Source: Albidovulum inexpectatum (lineage in GTDB: Bacteria; Pseudomonadota; Alphaproteobacteria; Rhodobacterales; Rhodobacteraceae). Taken from it: 64,000 nucleotides of DNA. Each line of letters begins with the position of its first letter. The first letter of the stretch is position 1. Position numbers and translations under genes: made by a program. Below the pieces are notes generated by a model that did no database searches, had not been told where the DNA came from, and saw only the letters and a program-made list of their open reading frames with translations. Positions 52,451-62,041 of the stretch are shown here, in pieces. The DNA lies in contig NZ_PRDS01000008.1 in assembly GCF_002927635.1 (NCBI RefSeq), positions 1 through 64,000 of the forward strand. Direction: 5' to 3'.

Positions 52451-53016
52451 TATCCGACCTCTTTCATGGCATTCTGGAGGGAAGCGAGCTTCGAGCGGAT
52501 CGACGAATCGATCATCTTCGAGCCCACCTTGACTATCATTCCGCCGATGAGGCTGTCATCGACGGTCGTGTTCAGCTTGACGGTCTTGCCCGTGGCCTTG
52601 GCCAGAACATCGGCCAGCTTGGCCTCTTGCGTCTTGGTCAACGGCGCAGCGACCGTGACATCGACGGTCAGCTCGCCCCGCTCGTCCGCGATCCGGCGGC
52701 GCAGCGCCTTGACCATCTGGGGCAGGACGAAAAGCCGGCGCTTGTTCGCCATCAGCGCCAGCGTGTTGGCCGTCGGCCTGGACAATTTCAGCCGGTCGGC
52801 GATGGCCGCCATGGCGCGGGCCTGCTCGTCGCGCGAATAGATCGGCGAAGAGATCAGGCGGCGCAGATCGCCGCTTTCGCCCAGCACAGCCGCCAAGGCA
52901 TCGACATCGGCCCCGAGCGCATCGAGTCCGTTCTCCTCCTTGGCGAGTTCAAACAAAGCCGTGGCATAGCGCCCGGCGATCCCTGCGGAAATCGAAGCTG
53001 GTTCGGACACGTGCAC
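52450..53016 (-). CDS. atpH: ATP synthase F1 subunit delta
   Basis: Peripheral-stalk connector between F1 and the b subunits, 188 residues. The N-terminal helical domain ([20 protein letters not shown]) and the C-terminal segment ([29 protein letters not shown], read in two parts) are diagnostic. First gene of the F1 operon; the Fo genes lie elsewhere, as usual in alphaproteobacteria. The annotated ATG is preceded by a purine-rich site within a ~280-base upstream region. Confidence 0.95.
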
Positions 53017-53110
53017 CCTTCCGAATTGTTCTGTCCCATCGCCCCATTTTCAGCGGTCGGGTAAGAGGCCACCCTTGGCATGCGCGGGGCGCACACCTGA
53101 ATTCGTCGGG

Positions 53111-53139
53111 GGTCTAGCAGAGCCTTGCCCGTCAGGCAA
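53111..53139 (-). promoter_or_regulatory. Putative promoter of the atp F1 operon
   Basis: Minus-strand TTGCCT (53139-53134), 17-base spacer, TAGACC (53116-53111), about 95 bases upstream of the atpH ATG. The rest of 53017-53298 shows no gene. Confidence 0.45.
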
Positions 53140-53298
53140 CAGCCGTAATCCCGCAAGTGTGATCTTCGTTGTCACGCAGATTCAAGATGTTGCTTGCAGC
53201 GCGACAAAGTGTTGCGCGCAAACGTCACCCGAAGGATCGCTCTGCCGGCGCGCAAGACGAGAATCCCGGGGAATCCAAGCCCCGCCCCGGGCGCGGGG

Positions 53299-54045
53299 TC
53301 ACGCCGGTTCGGGTTTCGGGCGCGGGATGGCGTCCAGCACCCGCAAGGGGCGCCGCACGGCTGCAGCAAGGCCGGGCCTTTGCGGCGCGTGCACCTGTTT
53401 CGACACTTCGAGCAACAGCACCCCGCCCGTCAAGACACCCGAAACGCGCGCGCCCAGCCGCTCCCACATCGGCGCGCTGCGCAACCAGAACCGGCGCGAG
53501 CTTGGCGGAACGAACAGCGCGGTCTCGTGGCGTTCAGCGACAAAGTGGTGATGCCGCAGCTGGGCTTCGAGCTGCGCCATTGAATACGGCCTGCCATAGC
53601 CGAAAGGCGTGCGATCGGACCGCGACCACAGGCCGGATCGGCTGGGCACGATGAACAACGCCCGCCCGCCGGGGCCCAAAACCCGCCAGCATTCGTCCAG
53701 CAATGCCCCGGGATGTTCGGACGTCTCGAGCCCGTGCAGCACGATCAGCCGATCGATCATGCCTGTCTCGACCGGCCATTGGGTTTCTTCGCAAAGGACC
53801 GAGACATTTTCTCCGCCGGCGGGCCACGGCATCACGCCCTGTGGCGCGGGCATCAGCCCGATCACGCGGCGCGCCTCGGTCAGGTACGGGCGCAGCAATG
53901 GCACCGCGAACCCAAAGCCGGCAATCGTCTGGCCCTTGACAGGCGGCCACAGGGTCACCACCTGATCCCTGATCGCGCGCTGCGCCACCCGGCCAAGCTG
54001 TGTCCGGTAATAGAAATTCCTCAGATCCAGCACGTCCAGATGCAT
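53299..54045 (-). CDS. Class I SAM-dependent methyltransferase
   Basis: A 248-residue predicted methyltransferase: the N-terminus [20 protein letters not shown], a degenerate glycine motif [13 protein letters not shown], then [20 protein letters not shown] and [17 protein letters not shown], typical of the post-motif II/III strands of the fold. The target is unknown. ATG 54045 is chosen because relatives begin with this MHLDV-type segment (from memory) and it leaves room for a divergent promoter. The frame is open to ATG 54108, which would overlap the gloB start codon. It is divergent from gloB. Confidence 0.8.
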   Translation of the reverse strand: MHLDVLDLRNFYYRTQLGRVAQRAIRDQVVTLWPPVKGQTIAGFGFAVPLLRPYLTEARRVIGLMPAPQGVMPWPAGGENVSVLCEETQWPVETGMIDRLIVLHGLETSEHPGALLDECWRVLGPGGRALFIVPSRSGLWSRSDRTPFGYGRPYSMAQLEAQLRHHHFVAERHETALFVPPSSRRFWLRSAPMWERLGARVSGVLTGGVLLLEVSKQVHAPQRPGLAAAVRRPLRVLDAIPRPKPEPA

Positions 54046-54106
54046 TGCGCGGGCCGCCATGTTGGGCAAAGCTGGGGCGAGCATACCAAGTCGGAACTGA
54101 AACGCC

Positions 54107-54874
54107 ATGGCCCTTGAAATCGTGACCGTACCGTGTCTTTCGGACAACTATGCCTTCATCGCCCATGATCCGGCGACGGGGGCAACGGCGGTCGTGGATG
54201 TGCCCGAAACCTCGCCCATCCTGAACGCGCTGCGCGATCGTGGCTGGAAGGCCAGCCATATCCTGATCACGCATCACCACGCCGATCACGTGGACGGGGT
54301 AAAGGCCCTGGCCGCCGCGACCGGCGCCAAGGTGGTCGGCGCCGCGGCAGATGCAAACAGGCTGCCGAGCCTGGACATTGCCGTGGCAGAAGGCGATGTC
54401 GTCCGCATCGGCATTGAAGAGGCGCGCGTCATGGAGGTTCCGGGCCACACGGTCGGGCACGTTGCCTATCATTTCCCCGTCGCCGCGGTCGCCTTTACCG
54501 GCGACACCCTGATGGCGCTGGGCTGCGGGCGGGTCTTCGAGGGCACGATGGAGCAGATGTGGACCAGCCTCTCGCGGCTGGCCGCGCTGCCGCCGCAGAC
54601 ACTGATCTGCTCGGGCCATGAATACACGCTGACGAACGGACGGTTCGCGCTGACGATCGAGCCGGACAACCCGGAACTGGTCAAGCGGGTCGAGGCCGTG
54701 CGCGTGGCGCGCGAACAGGGGCGCCCGACCGTACCCTCGACCCTGGCCGAGGAACTGGCGACGAACCCCTTCCTTCGCGCCGGCGAGCCGGCGATCAAGC
54801 GCACGCTGAAGATGGAAGGTGCCAGTGACGCCGAGGTCTTTGCCGAGATCCGACGCCGCAAGGACCGGTTCTGA
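54107..54874 (+). CDS. gloB: Hydroxyacylglutathione hydrolase (glyoxalase II)
   Basis: Hydrolyses S-lactoylglutathione to lactate in methylglyoxal detoxification. The 255-residue metallo-beta-lactamase-fold protein starts [20 protein letters not shown], with the dinuclear metal motif [21 protein letters not shown] and [13 protein letters not shown], and ends near the glutathione-binding EIRRRKDRF. The length is normal and the start is unambiguous by family comparison. The ribosome-binding site is weak (GGAACTG). Confidence 0.95.
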   Translation: MALEIVTVPCLSDNYAFIAHDPATGATAVVDVPETSPILNALRDRGWKASHILITHHHADHVDGVKALAAATGAKVVGAAADANRLPSLDIAVAEGDVVRIGIEEARVMEVPGHTVGHVAYHFPVAAVAFTGDTLMALGCGRVFEGTMEQMWTSLSRLAALPPQTLICSGHEYTLTNGRFALTIEPDNPELVKRVEAVRVAREQGRPTVPSTLAEELATNPFLRAGEPAIKRTLKMEGASDAEVFAEIRRRKDRF

Positions 54875-55084
54875 ACCAGCACCACACGCCGAAGTCGCGG
54901 AAACGCATCACGCGCGGCCATGCGTCGGCCCCGCGATCACATTTTGCGGCGGCGCGGCCAGAAATCACGATTTCCGACACAAAACACTTGAAGAAGTCGG
55001 AATTCCACCGAACTTTAATCCTATGGGACGAGACTGGGACACAGGTCCCGAAACCCGTCTCGCGCAACGGAAAGGAGCACGAAC

Positions 55085-57394
55085 GTGCCGTCATTCTCGA
55101 ACACGCTCGAACAGGCAATCCATGCAGCGCTCGCCATCGCGAATTCGCGTCGGCACGAGCTTGCGACGCTTGAGCATCTGCTTCTGGCCCTTCTGGACGA
55201 GCCGGACGCGGCCAAGGTCATGCGCGCCTGCTCGGTCGATATCGAGGCGCTGCGCAAGACGCTGACCAACTTCATCGACGAAGACCTGTCGACCCTTGTC
55301 ACCGATGTCGAGGGCTCCGAGGCGGTGCCGACCGCCGCCTTCCAGCGCGTGATCCAGCGCGCCGCGATCCATGTCCAGTCGTCTGGCCGCACCGAGGTGA
55401 CCGGCGCCAACGTGCTGGTGGCGATCTTTGCCGAACGGGAATCGAACGCGGCCTATTTCCTGCAAGAGCAGGACATGACGCGCTATGACGCGGTGAACTT
55501 CATCGCGCATGGCGTGGCCAAGAACCCGAAATATGCCGAAGCGCGGCCGGTGACGGGCGCCGAGGAAGAGACCCAGACGAACGATTCCGAAGAAAAGGAC
55601 ACGGCGCTGGCCAAGTATTGCGTCGATCTGAACGCCAAGGCCCGCAAGGGCGAAGTCGATCCGTTGATCGGGCGCGAGGCCGAGCTGGAACGCTGCATCC
55701 AGGTTCTGTGCCGACGGCGCAAGAACAACCCGCTGCTTGTTGGCGATCCCGGCGTTGGCAAGACCGCCATTGCCGAGGGGCTGGCGCTGAAGATCGTGCG
55801 CGGCGAAACGCCAGAGGTGCTCAAGAACGCGACGATCTTCTCGCTCGACATGGGCGCGCTTTTGGCCGGCACGCGCTATCGCGGCGATTTCGAGGAACGC
55901 CTGAAGGCCGTCGTCAAGGAACTGGAAGAGCACCCCGACGCGATCCTGTTCATCGACGAGATCCATACCGTGATCGGGGCCGGCGCGACCTCTGGGGGCG
56001 CGATGGATGCGTCCAACCTGCTCAAGCCCGCGCTTGCCGGTGGCAAGCTGCGTTGCATGGGCAGCACGACCTACAAGGAATTCCGCCAGCATTTCGAGAA
56101 GGATCGGGCCCTGTCCCGGCGCTTCCAGAAGATCGACGTGAACGAACCCTCGGTCGAGGATGCGGTCAAGATCCTGATGGGGCTCAAACCCTATTTCGAG
56201 AAGCATCACGAGCTGCGCTATACGCATGACGCGATCCGCACGGCGGTCGAGCTTTCGGCGCGCTACATCCATGACCGCAAGCTGCCCGACAAGGCGATCG
56301 ATGTCATCGACGAGGCCGGCGCCGCACAGCACCTGGTCGCGGAAAGCAAGCGGCGCAAGACGATCGGCGCCAAGGAAATCGAGGCCGTCGTCGCCAAGAT
56401 CGCGCGCATCCCGCCAAAGAATGTCAGCAAGGACGATGCCGAGGTTCTGAAGGACCTCGAAGGCACGCTCAAGCGCGTCGTGTTCGGCCAGGACAAGGCG
56501 ATCGAGGCACTTGCCTCGGCGATCAAGCTGGCCCGCGCCGGCCTGCGCGAGCCCGAAAAGCCGATCGGCAATTACCTGTTCGCAGGGCCCACCGGCGTCG
56601 GCAAGACCGAGGTCGCCCGGCAATTGGCCAATACGCTGGGCGTCGAGCTTCTGCGCTTCGACATGTCGGAATACATGGAGAAGCACGCCGTCAGCCGTCT
56701 GATCGGGGCGCCGCCGGGCTATGTGGGCTTTGACCAGGGGGGCCTTCTGACCGACAGCGTCGACCAGCACCCGCATTGCGTGCTGCTGCTGGACGAGATC
56801 GAAAAGGCGCATCCGGATGTCTTCAACATCCTGTTGCAGGTCATGGATCACGGCAAGCTGACCGACCACAACGGCAGACAGGTCGATTTCCGCAACGTGA
56901 TCCTGATCATGACCTCGAATGCGGGCGCGGCCGAGCAGGCCAAGTCGGCCATCGGCTTTGGCCGCGAGCGGCGCGAGGGCGAGGACACCGCCGCGATCGA
57001 GCGGACGTTCACGCCGGAATTCCGCAACCGGCTGGATGCGATCATCTCGTTCGCGCCGCTGTCGCGCGAGGTCATCCTGCAGGTCGTCGAGAAATTCGTG
57101 CTGCAGCTCGAGGCACAGCTCATGGACCGCAACGTCCATATCGACCTGACGCCCGAAGCGGCGAACTGGCTGGCCGAGCGGGGCTATGACGACAAGATGG
57201 GTGCGCGCCCCCTGGGCCGCGTGATCCAGGAACACATCAAGAAGCCCCTGGCCGAAGAGCTGCTGTTCGGCCGCTTGACCAAGGGCGGGGTCGTCCATGT
57301 CCGCGTCCGCGACGGCGAACTGGTCCTCGATATCGAAGAGACGCAGAAGCCGCGGCTGTCCGGCTCGAAACCGCCGCTTCTGACCGCGGACTGA
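55085..57394 (+). CDS. clpA: ATP-dependent Clp protease ATP-binding subunit ClpA
   Basis: AAA+ unfoldase that feeds substrates to ClpP. In the 769-residue protein, the N-domain ([38 protein letters not shown]) binds ClpS. AAA-1 has Walker A GDPGVGKT and Walker [12 protein letters not shown]-2 has GPTGVGKT and [14 protein letters not shown]. An [11 protein letters not shown] segment matches the ClpP-binding IGF loop region. GTG 55085 follows AAAGGAG. A promoter-like TTGAAG/TTTAAT pair is visible upstream. No clpS gene is adjacent within the window. A 12-bp hairpin follows. Confidence 0.97.
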   Translation: MPSFSNTLEQAIHAALAIANSRRHELATLEHLLLALLDEPDAAKVMRACSVDIEALRKTLTNFIDEDLSTLVTDVEGSEAVPTAAFQRVIQRAAIHVQSSGRTEVTGANVLVAIFAERESNAAYFLQEQDMTRYDAVNFIAHGVAKNPKYAEARPVTGAEEETQTNDSEEKDTALAKYCVDLNAKARKGEVDPLIGREAELERCIQVLCRRRKNNPLLVGDPGVGKTAIAEGLALKIVRGETPEVLKNATIFSLDMGALLAGTRYRGDFEERLKAVVKELEEHPDAILFIDEIHTVIGAGATSGGAMDASNLLKPALAGGKLRCMGSTTYKEFRQHFEKDRALSRRFQKIDVNEPSVEDAVKILMGLKPYFEKHHELRYTHDAIRTAVELSARYIHDRKLPDKAIDVIDEAGAAQHLVAESKRRKTIGAKEIEAVVAKIARIPPKNVSKDDAEVLKDLEGTLKRVVFGQDKAIEALASAIKLARAGLREPEKPIGNYLFAGPTGVGKTEVARQLANTLGVELLRFDMSEYMEKHAVSRLIGAPPGYVGFDQGGLLTDSVDQHPHCVLLLDEIEKAHPDVFNILLQVMDHGKLTDHNGRQVDFRNVILIMTSNAGAAEQAKSAIGFGRERREGEDTAAIERTFTPEFRNRLDAIISFAPLSREVILQVVEKFVLQLEAQLMDRNVHIDLTPEAANWLAERGYDDKMGARPLGRVIQEHIKKPLAEELLFGRLTKGGVVHVRVRDGELVLDIEETQKPRLSGSKPPLLTAD

Positions 57395-57410
57395 TCCCGG
57401 CCTCATCACG

Positions 57411-57438
57411 CAAGGGCCCGCCACCCGGCGGGCCCTTG
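57411..57438 (+). terminator. Hairpin after clpA
   Basis: CAAGGGCCCGCC (57411-57422) pairs perfectly over 12 bp with GGCGGGCCCTTG (57427-57438) across an ACCC loop. There is no T-run afterwards, so termination efficiency is uncertain. Confidence 0.55.
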
Positions 57439-57549
57439 GCATGTCCATGTCTGACAATGGGCCCGAATATGCCCGAGCCGGGGATGTCCGAGGTCACCGC
57501 CCGACATTGAGATGGCGAATGCCATGCAGGGGGAAGGCAACCCCTTCGG

Positions 57550-59154
57550 TCAGCGTTCTGTCAGCTTCAGTTCGATACGCCGGTTCTGCGCCCGCGCCTC
57601 GGGGCTGTCGCCCTGTGCCACGGGGTGATATTCCCCAAAGCCCGTCGCCGCCAGCCGGTTGGGCGGGAAGCCCAGTTCCTCGGTCATGTAGCGCACGACA
57701 GACAGGGCGCGCGCCTGGCTGAGCTCCCAGTTGTCACGGAACCGCCCGGTACCGGACAGGGGCACATTGTCGGTGTGGCCATCGACCCGGATGATCCAGT
57801 CGATCTCGGGCGGAATCTCGTCCGAAACGTCCTGCAGGATCTCGACCACCCGGGCAATCTGGCTTCGCCCCTCGGGCGACAGATCGGCCGAGCCCGGCTC
57901 GAACAGGACTTCCGAGGAAAACACGAAGCGGTCGCCAACGATGCGCACACCCTCGCGGCCCTGCAGGACCTGCGACAGGCGGCCAAAGAATTCCGAGCGG
58001 TAGCGCTCAAGCTCCTCGGCCTTCTTCTTCAGCTGCTTCGCCTCCTCCTCAAGCCGCTTGCGTTCGGCCTCTTCCAGTTCGGCGCGGCGTTTTTCCTCGG
58101 CGGCAAGCTGGGCCAGCGCGGAATTCAACCGCGTGCCCAGGGCCTCGATCTGGACCTGCTTTTCGGCATCGCGTGCCTCCGAGGCATCCAGCATCTCCTG
58201 AAGCGAGCCAAGTTGCGAGCGCAGCGCCAGAACCTGCTGGTTCAACAGCGCGACCTTGCGGGCCAGCTCGGCCGAATTCTCGCGCTCGCTGGCCAGCAAT
58301 TCATTTGCCTGCGCCAACAGCGCCTTTTGCCTTTCAGCCTCGGTCAGACTTTCCTGGGCCCTGCCCTGCAGCTCGGCCTGCGCGGCCTTTGCCGCCGCCA
58401 GCAGGGTCAGCGTTTCCTCGGCCCGCTTGCGCTCGGCTTCCAGAGCCAGCGTCATGGCCGTCAGCTCGTCCTCGGCCGATTTCAGCTTCTCGCGCAAGGC
58501 GGCTGCCGCGGCGGCTTCGGTCAGCCGCGCCTTTTCGGCTTCGCTCAGCGTCTCTTCGGCTTTGGCATTCTGCGCCTTGAGGTCGGCGACCAGAGCCTCC
58601 AGAGCCTCGCGACGTGCCGCGGCCAGGCGCGCGGCCTCGGCCTGCGCGTCGATCTCTTCGCGCGCGCGCGCGACCGCCAGGTTCAGGGCGTCCCGCTCTT
58701 GCGCCAGCGCGTCGCGTTCGGCGCCCAGCCTTTCGGCCTCGGCGCGGGCGGAATCGCGTTCCGACAGCAAGGCGGCGACCTGGGATTCGAACTCCGTGAT
58801 GCGCGCCCGAGCTTCGGCCAGAGCCGCATCACTGGCCGCCACCTGCCCACGCAAGGTCGCGATCAATGCCTGCTGCTGATCGGCTCGTTCGCCAAGACGG
58901 TCCAGTTCAGATTGCAGCGCCGCGGTTCGATCGCGTTCGAGCCCCAGTGCATCCGCCAACCCCGCGACCTGTTCGGAAAGTGCCTGCAGCTCGTCATCCT
59001 GGGTGCTGATCGTCTCGCGCAACGAGAATTGCACGATCATGAAGATCGTCAGCACGAACATCAGCACCATCAGCAGCGCCGTCAGCGCATCGACGAAGCC
59101 GGGCCATACATTGGTCGAAAAGCGCTGTCCGCCGCGGCCGTTCTTCAGCGCCAT
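57550..59154 (-). CDS. MotB/OmpA-like protein with very long periplasmic coiled coil
   Basis: A 534-residue protein. One N-terminal transmembrane helix (VDALTALLMVLMFVLTIFMI) carries Asp22 at its start, the position of the proton-accepting Asp of MotB/ExbD-type stators. Then come ~350 residues of continuous coiled coil (Glu/Ala/Leu heptads), and from about residue 400 an OmpA/MotB peptidoglycan-binding domain (FEPGSADLSPEG, RVDGHTDNVPLS, NWELSQARALSVV, RLAATGFGE, NRRIELKL). It follows the MotA-like gene by three bases. It is not a flagellar MotB: the linker is far too long and no flagellar genes are present. Cellular role unknown. Confidence 0.85.
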   Translation of the reverse strand: MALKNGRGGQRFSTNVWPGFVDALTALLMVLMFVLTIFMIVQFSLRETISTQDDELQALSEQVAGLADALGLERDRTAALQSELDRLGERADQQQALIATLRGQVAASDAALAEARARITEFESQVAALLSERDSARAEAERLGAERDALAQERDALNLAVARAREEIDAQAEAARLAAARREALEALVADLKAQNAKAEETLSEAEKARLTEAAAAAALREKLKSAEDELTAMTLALEAERKRAEETLTLLAAAKAAQAELQGRAQESLTEAERQKALLAQANELLASERENSAELARKVALLNQQVLALRSQLGSLQEMLDASEARDAEKQVQIEALGTRLNSALAQLAAEEKRRAELEEAERKRLEEEAKQLKKKAEELERYRSEFFGRLSQVLQGREGVRIVGDRFVFSSEVLFEPGSADLSPEGRSQIARVVEILQDVSDEIPPEIDWIIRVDGHTDNVPLSGTGRFRDNWELSQARALSVVRYMTEELGFPPNRLAATGFGEYHPVAQGDSPEARAQNRRIELKLTER

Positions 59155-59157
59155 GGC

Positions 59158-60369
59158 CTAGCCCGCCCTGCCCGTCTCGGCCCGGACCAGCATGCGCACG
59201 GCCCGCGTCAGTTCGGCAATGTCACCGCGCAGGTCTGCCATGGCCTCCTGCCGACCTGCCGCCAATTCCTCGAGCAGGCGCAGCAGCTGCACGTCGATCG
59301 ACCGCAGACGCATCCGGATCTCGGCCTCGGCCGACGCATCGCCCTGAGCGCCGCTGGTTTCGGTCTCGGCGCGCACGGCACGATCGATCAGGCCGATCAG
59401 GCGCTCCTGGCCTTCGGCGATATGTGTCAGGATACCGGCCGTCCCGACTTCGGATTCCAGACGCCGGGTCAGGCCTTCGACCGCCGTTGCCAGCTCTTCC
59501 AGCCGCTGGTTTACCGCACTGCGGCCTTCGTCGGACTGACGCAGGATTTCCTGCAAGGTCTCGACCTGATCGGCCATGTGGTCCAGCACACCCGCAACGG
59601 TTTCCTGATCGATACCCCCCTCGGCATCGCCCCCGGCAAAGGTCAGGCGGGTAAAGGTGGACAGCCATTCCTCCAGCTCGCGGTAAAAGCGGTTCTGGCC
59701 ATGCGTGGCAAACAGCTCGAGCAGCCCCACGACCAGCGACCCGGCCAGACCCAGCAAGGACGAGGAAAACGCCGTGCCCATACCGCCCAGCTGCGCCTCG
59801 AGACCCGACATCAGCTTGTCGAAGATCTGGGTTCCGGTTTCGCCCTCTTGTGGTGCCAGCGCCCGGATCGTGTCGACGACGGCCGGCACGGTGATTGCCA
59901 GGCCATAGAACGTGCCAAGAAGGCCAAGGAAAATCAGAAGGTTCGTCAGATAGCGCGTGATGTCGCGCGCCTCATCGATGCGGGTCGCAACCGAATCCTG
60001 GATCGACCGGGCGGAACTGGACGATATCTGACCCCCACGCGGCCCGCGCGAGCGCAGCAGCGCCGCCAGAGGCGCCAGCATACGGGGGGGGACGGTGATC
60101 TCATGACCCGGACGATTGGCCGCGAAGCCTTCGATCCAGCTGACGCAGCGCATCAGCTGAGCCACCTGCCAGAAGCATGTCAGGATCCCCAGGACAAAGA
60201 CCCCAAGGATCAGCCCGTTCAGCCAGGGATTGGCAATGAAGATCGAGAATATGGGCCCATAGGCGAAATAGGCCCCTGCCCCGACCAATCCGCAGACGAT
60301 CAGCATCAGAAGGATCTGACGCCAGGGTTGCGTGAATTTCGGCTCTGCCTCGCGCAGCGACTTGACCAT
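59158..60369 (-). CDS. MotA/ExbB-like ion-channel protein
   Basis: A 403-residue inner-membrane protein with about four helices: ILLMLIVCGLVGAGAYFAY (~19-37), NGLILGVFVLGILTCFW (~51-67), a MotA/TolQ/ExbB-type helix LLIFLGLLGTFYGLAITVPA (~144-163) and GTAFSSSLLGLAGSLVVGLL (~197-216). GLLGTFYGL and AFSSSLLGLAGS are the hallmarks of the proton-channel helices. The C-terminal ~180 residues are helical and cytoplasmic. It precedes the MotB/OmpA-like gene by three bases, so together they should form a 5:2-type proton-driven stator. Substrate or driven process unknown. Confidence 0.85.
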   Translation of the reverse strand: MVKSLREAEPKFTQPWRQILLMLIVCGLVGAGAYFAYGPIFSIFIANPWLNGLILGVFVLGILTCFWQVAQLMRCVSWIEGFAANRPGHEITVPPRMLAPLAALLRSRGPRGGQISSSSARSIQDSVATRIDEARDITRYLTNLLIFLGLLGTFYGLAITVPAVVDTIRALAPQEGETGTQIFDKLMSGLEAQLGGMGTAFSSSLLGLAGSLVVGLLELFATHGQNRFYRELEEWLSTFTRLTFAGGDAEGGIDQETVAGVLDHMADQVETLQEILRQSDEGRSAVNQRLEELATAVEGLTRRLESEVGTAGILTHIAEGQERLIGLIDRAVRAETETSGAQGDASAEAEIRMRLRSIDVQLLRLLEELAAGRQEAMADLRGDIAELTRAVRMLVRAETGRAG

Positions 60370-60426
60370 ATGGTACCACGCCTGTCTTTTCGTGTTTCCA
60401 GCGACAATAGGCGCGCTCAGTCTGGC

Positions 60427-60972
60427 TCACAAGTCGTAAGACGCCCCCTGCGCGGTCAGCGCGCGCACCCTGTCGGCCAGCCAGTCCAGTTCGGCATCGG
60501 GGATCCCAAGCTCGTGCAGATGTGCGACCGTGTTCAGCAGGTAGTCCGCATTGCGCCCCCGGCCGCCGACGGCTTCGGCGATGATGCGGGCCTGTTCTTC
60601 CAGCGACAGGCCGCGGCAATACTGCACATGCTGGGGGTCGATCACATAGGTCACTGCCGTCACCACGCGCCCATCCGCAAGTTGAACGGGCAGCTCCTTT
60701 TCCAGATAGGCCGAGGTCACGAGCTCGCGCGCTCGAAGATAGTCAAGCGTCGCCTGCTCCTGCCCCGGAACCACGCGAAAGGCCACGCCATGGCAGACCG
60801 TTTCGGGCGCGGCATCCAGGGCCAGCACAAGCCCGGGACGTTCGACCGTTCCCCTGTGGTGCAGCGAGCGCATGCAGAAGCAGCGATGCCAACCGTCAAG
60901 CCGCGCAAGCACGCGTTCGTCAAAATCGAACCCCGGATCCCAGATCAGGGAACCGTATCCAAAGACCCACAT
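60427..60972 (-). CDS. Gamma-glutamylcyclotransferase (ChaC-like)
   Basis: A 181-residue ChaC-type protein that in the family cleaves glutathione to 5-oxoproline and Cys-Gly. It begins MWVFGYGSLIWDPGFDFDER (the YGSL substrate loop), with RCFCMRSLHHRGTVERPGLVL, the catalytic-Glu region around LRARELVTSAYLEKEL, and GRNADYLLNTVAHL near the end. ATG 60972 matches the family start; 26 more codons are open upstream. It lies upstream of the MotA-like gene on the same strand, 57 bases apart, and is divergent from the DUF2125 gene. Confidence 0.92.
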   Translation of the reverse strand: MWVFGYGSLIWDPGFDFDERVLARLDGWHRCFCMRSLHHRGTVERPGLVLALDAAPETVCHGVAFRVVPGQEQATLDYLRARELVTSAYLEKELPVQLADGRVVTAVTYVIDPQHVQYCRGLSLEEQARIIAEAVGGRGRNADYLLNTVAHLHELGIPDAELDWLADRVRALTAQGASYDL

Positions 60973-61048
60973 GGACTGCCTCGTCTGTCTGTGGCACTTC
61001 TCGCCACACGATCCGGTAAACACGATCCCTGGGTTCGAGGAAAGGTCC

Positions 61049-62041
61049 ATGCGTACGGTTCTTTGGCTGATTGCCCTTGTGGCGGTGCTTTTCGCGGCTG
61101 GCTGGCATCTTGCCGCCCGGCAGATCCGGTCCGGGATTGGTCAGGCACTGGCCGGGATGCAGGCCACCGGGCAGGCCAGCGTGGCCGATTGGAGATTGCA
61201 GGGCTTCCCCTGGCGTTTCGACCTGACCCTGCAAGAGCCGCGCCTTGCATCCGCGGACGGGCAGTTCGCATGGGCCGCGCCGAAGCTCGAGCTGCACGCA
61301 TTGTCCTATCGTCCGCATCATCTGATCGCCGTGTTGCCCGCGCGCCAGACGGTCTGGCTTGGAGGCGAAGAGATCGACATCCAGACCGCCGATGCGCGCG
61401 CCAGCGCGGTGACCCGAATATCGACGGACGTGCCGCTTGAACGCGCAAATGTCGTCGCGCGCGATCTGCGCCTGACGGGGCGTCTCGACTGGTCCATGAC
61501 AGTGACCGAGCTGCGCCTCGCGGCCCAGGCGCTCGACGACGACCCGCTTGGCCAGAACGCCATTCGCATCGGGGCCGAGGCCACGGGCATCGACCTGAAA
61601 GGCCCCGCGCAGGCGATCCTGGCCCGGGCGGGACTCGATGCGGAAGATGGTCACCTGAGGCTTGATGGGATCGTCGCAACGGACCGGCCGCTGGATCGCC
61701 GCGCGTTGGATGGCCGGCTGCGCGTTACCGCAGTTCGGATCACTGACCTTGCGTTCGATTGGGGCGGTTTGTCCCTGACCGGCGCGGGAGAAATGAACGT
61801 CTCTTCAGCAGGTCAGCCCGAGGGCCGGATCGATCTGTCGCTGCGCAACTGGCGCGCATTATTGCCGGTGTTGCGGCAGGCGGGGCTGATCCAGCCGCGA
61901 TCCCAGGCCATGGCCGAAAGCATGCTGGGCATGCTGGCCGCATCGGATGGCAATCCGGACACGCTTTCGCTGCCACTGGTCCTGTCTGGCGGCGCGATGG
62001 CGCTGGGGCCGTTGCCGCTTGGCCCCGCGCCCCGGTTCTGA
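61049..62041 (+). CDS. DUF2125 domain-containing protein
   Basis: A 330-residue alphaproteobacterial DUF2125 protein. It has an N-terminal signal anchor (LWLIALVAVLFAAGWHLAAR), the conserved WRLQGFPWRFDLTLQEPRLA motif, and a periplasmic beta-rich body with repeated AsmA/lipid-transfer-like strand patterns (LRLDGIVATDRPLD, LSLTGAGEMNVSSAG). Function is unknown; the fold is likely related to bridge-like envelope proteins. GAGGAAAGG precedes the ATG. It converges on tyrC, with abutting stop codons. Confidence 0.9.
   Translation: MRTVLWLIALVAVLFAAGWHLAARQIRSGIGQALAGMQATGQASVADWRLQGFPWRFDLTLQEPRLASADGQFAWAAPKLELHALSYRPHHLIAVLPARQTVWLGGEEIDIQTADARASAVTRISTDVPLERANVVARDLRLTGRLDWSMTVTELRLAAQALDDDPLGQNAIRIGAEATGIDLKGPAQAILARAGLDAEDGHLRLDGIVATDRPLDRRALDGRLRVTAVRITDLAFDWGGLSLTGAGEMNVSSAGQPEGRIDLSLRNWRALLPVLRQAGLIQPRSQAMAESMLGMLAASDGNPDTLSLPLVLSGGAMALGPLPLGPAPRF

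Noticed and set aside
57550-60369. Zorya-type anti-phage system
   Set aside because: ZorAB-like topology is suggestive, but the long coiled coil is on the B subunit, and ZorC/ZorD/ZorE effectors are absent; neighbours are chaC and clpA.
57625-61440. A 1271-codon plus-strand frame over the MotB-like, MotA-like and chaC genes
   Set aside because: Antisense to three supported genes; its low-complexity Gln/Arg/Leu sequence mirrors the coiled-coil codons.
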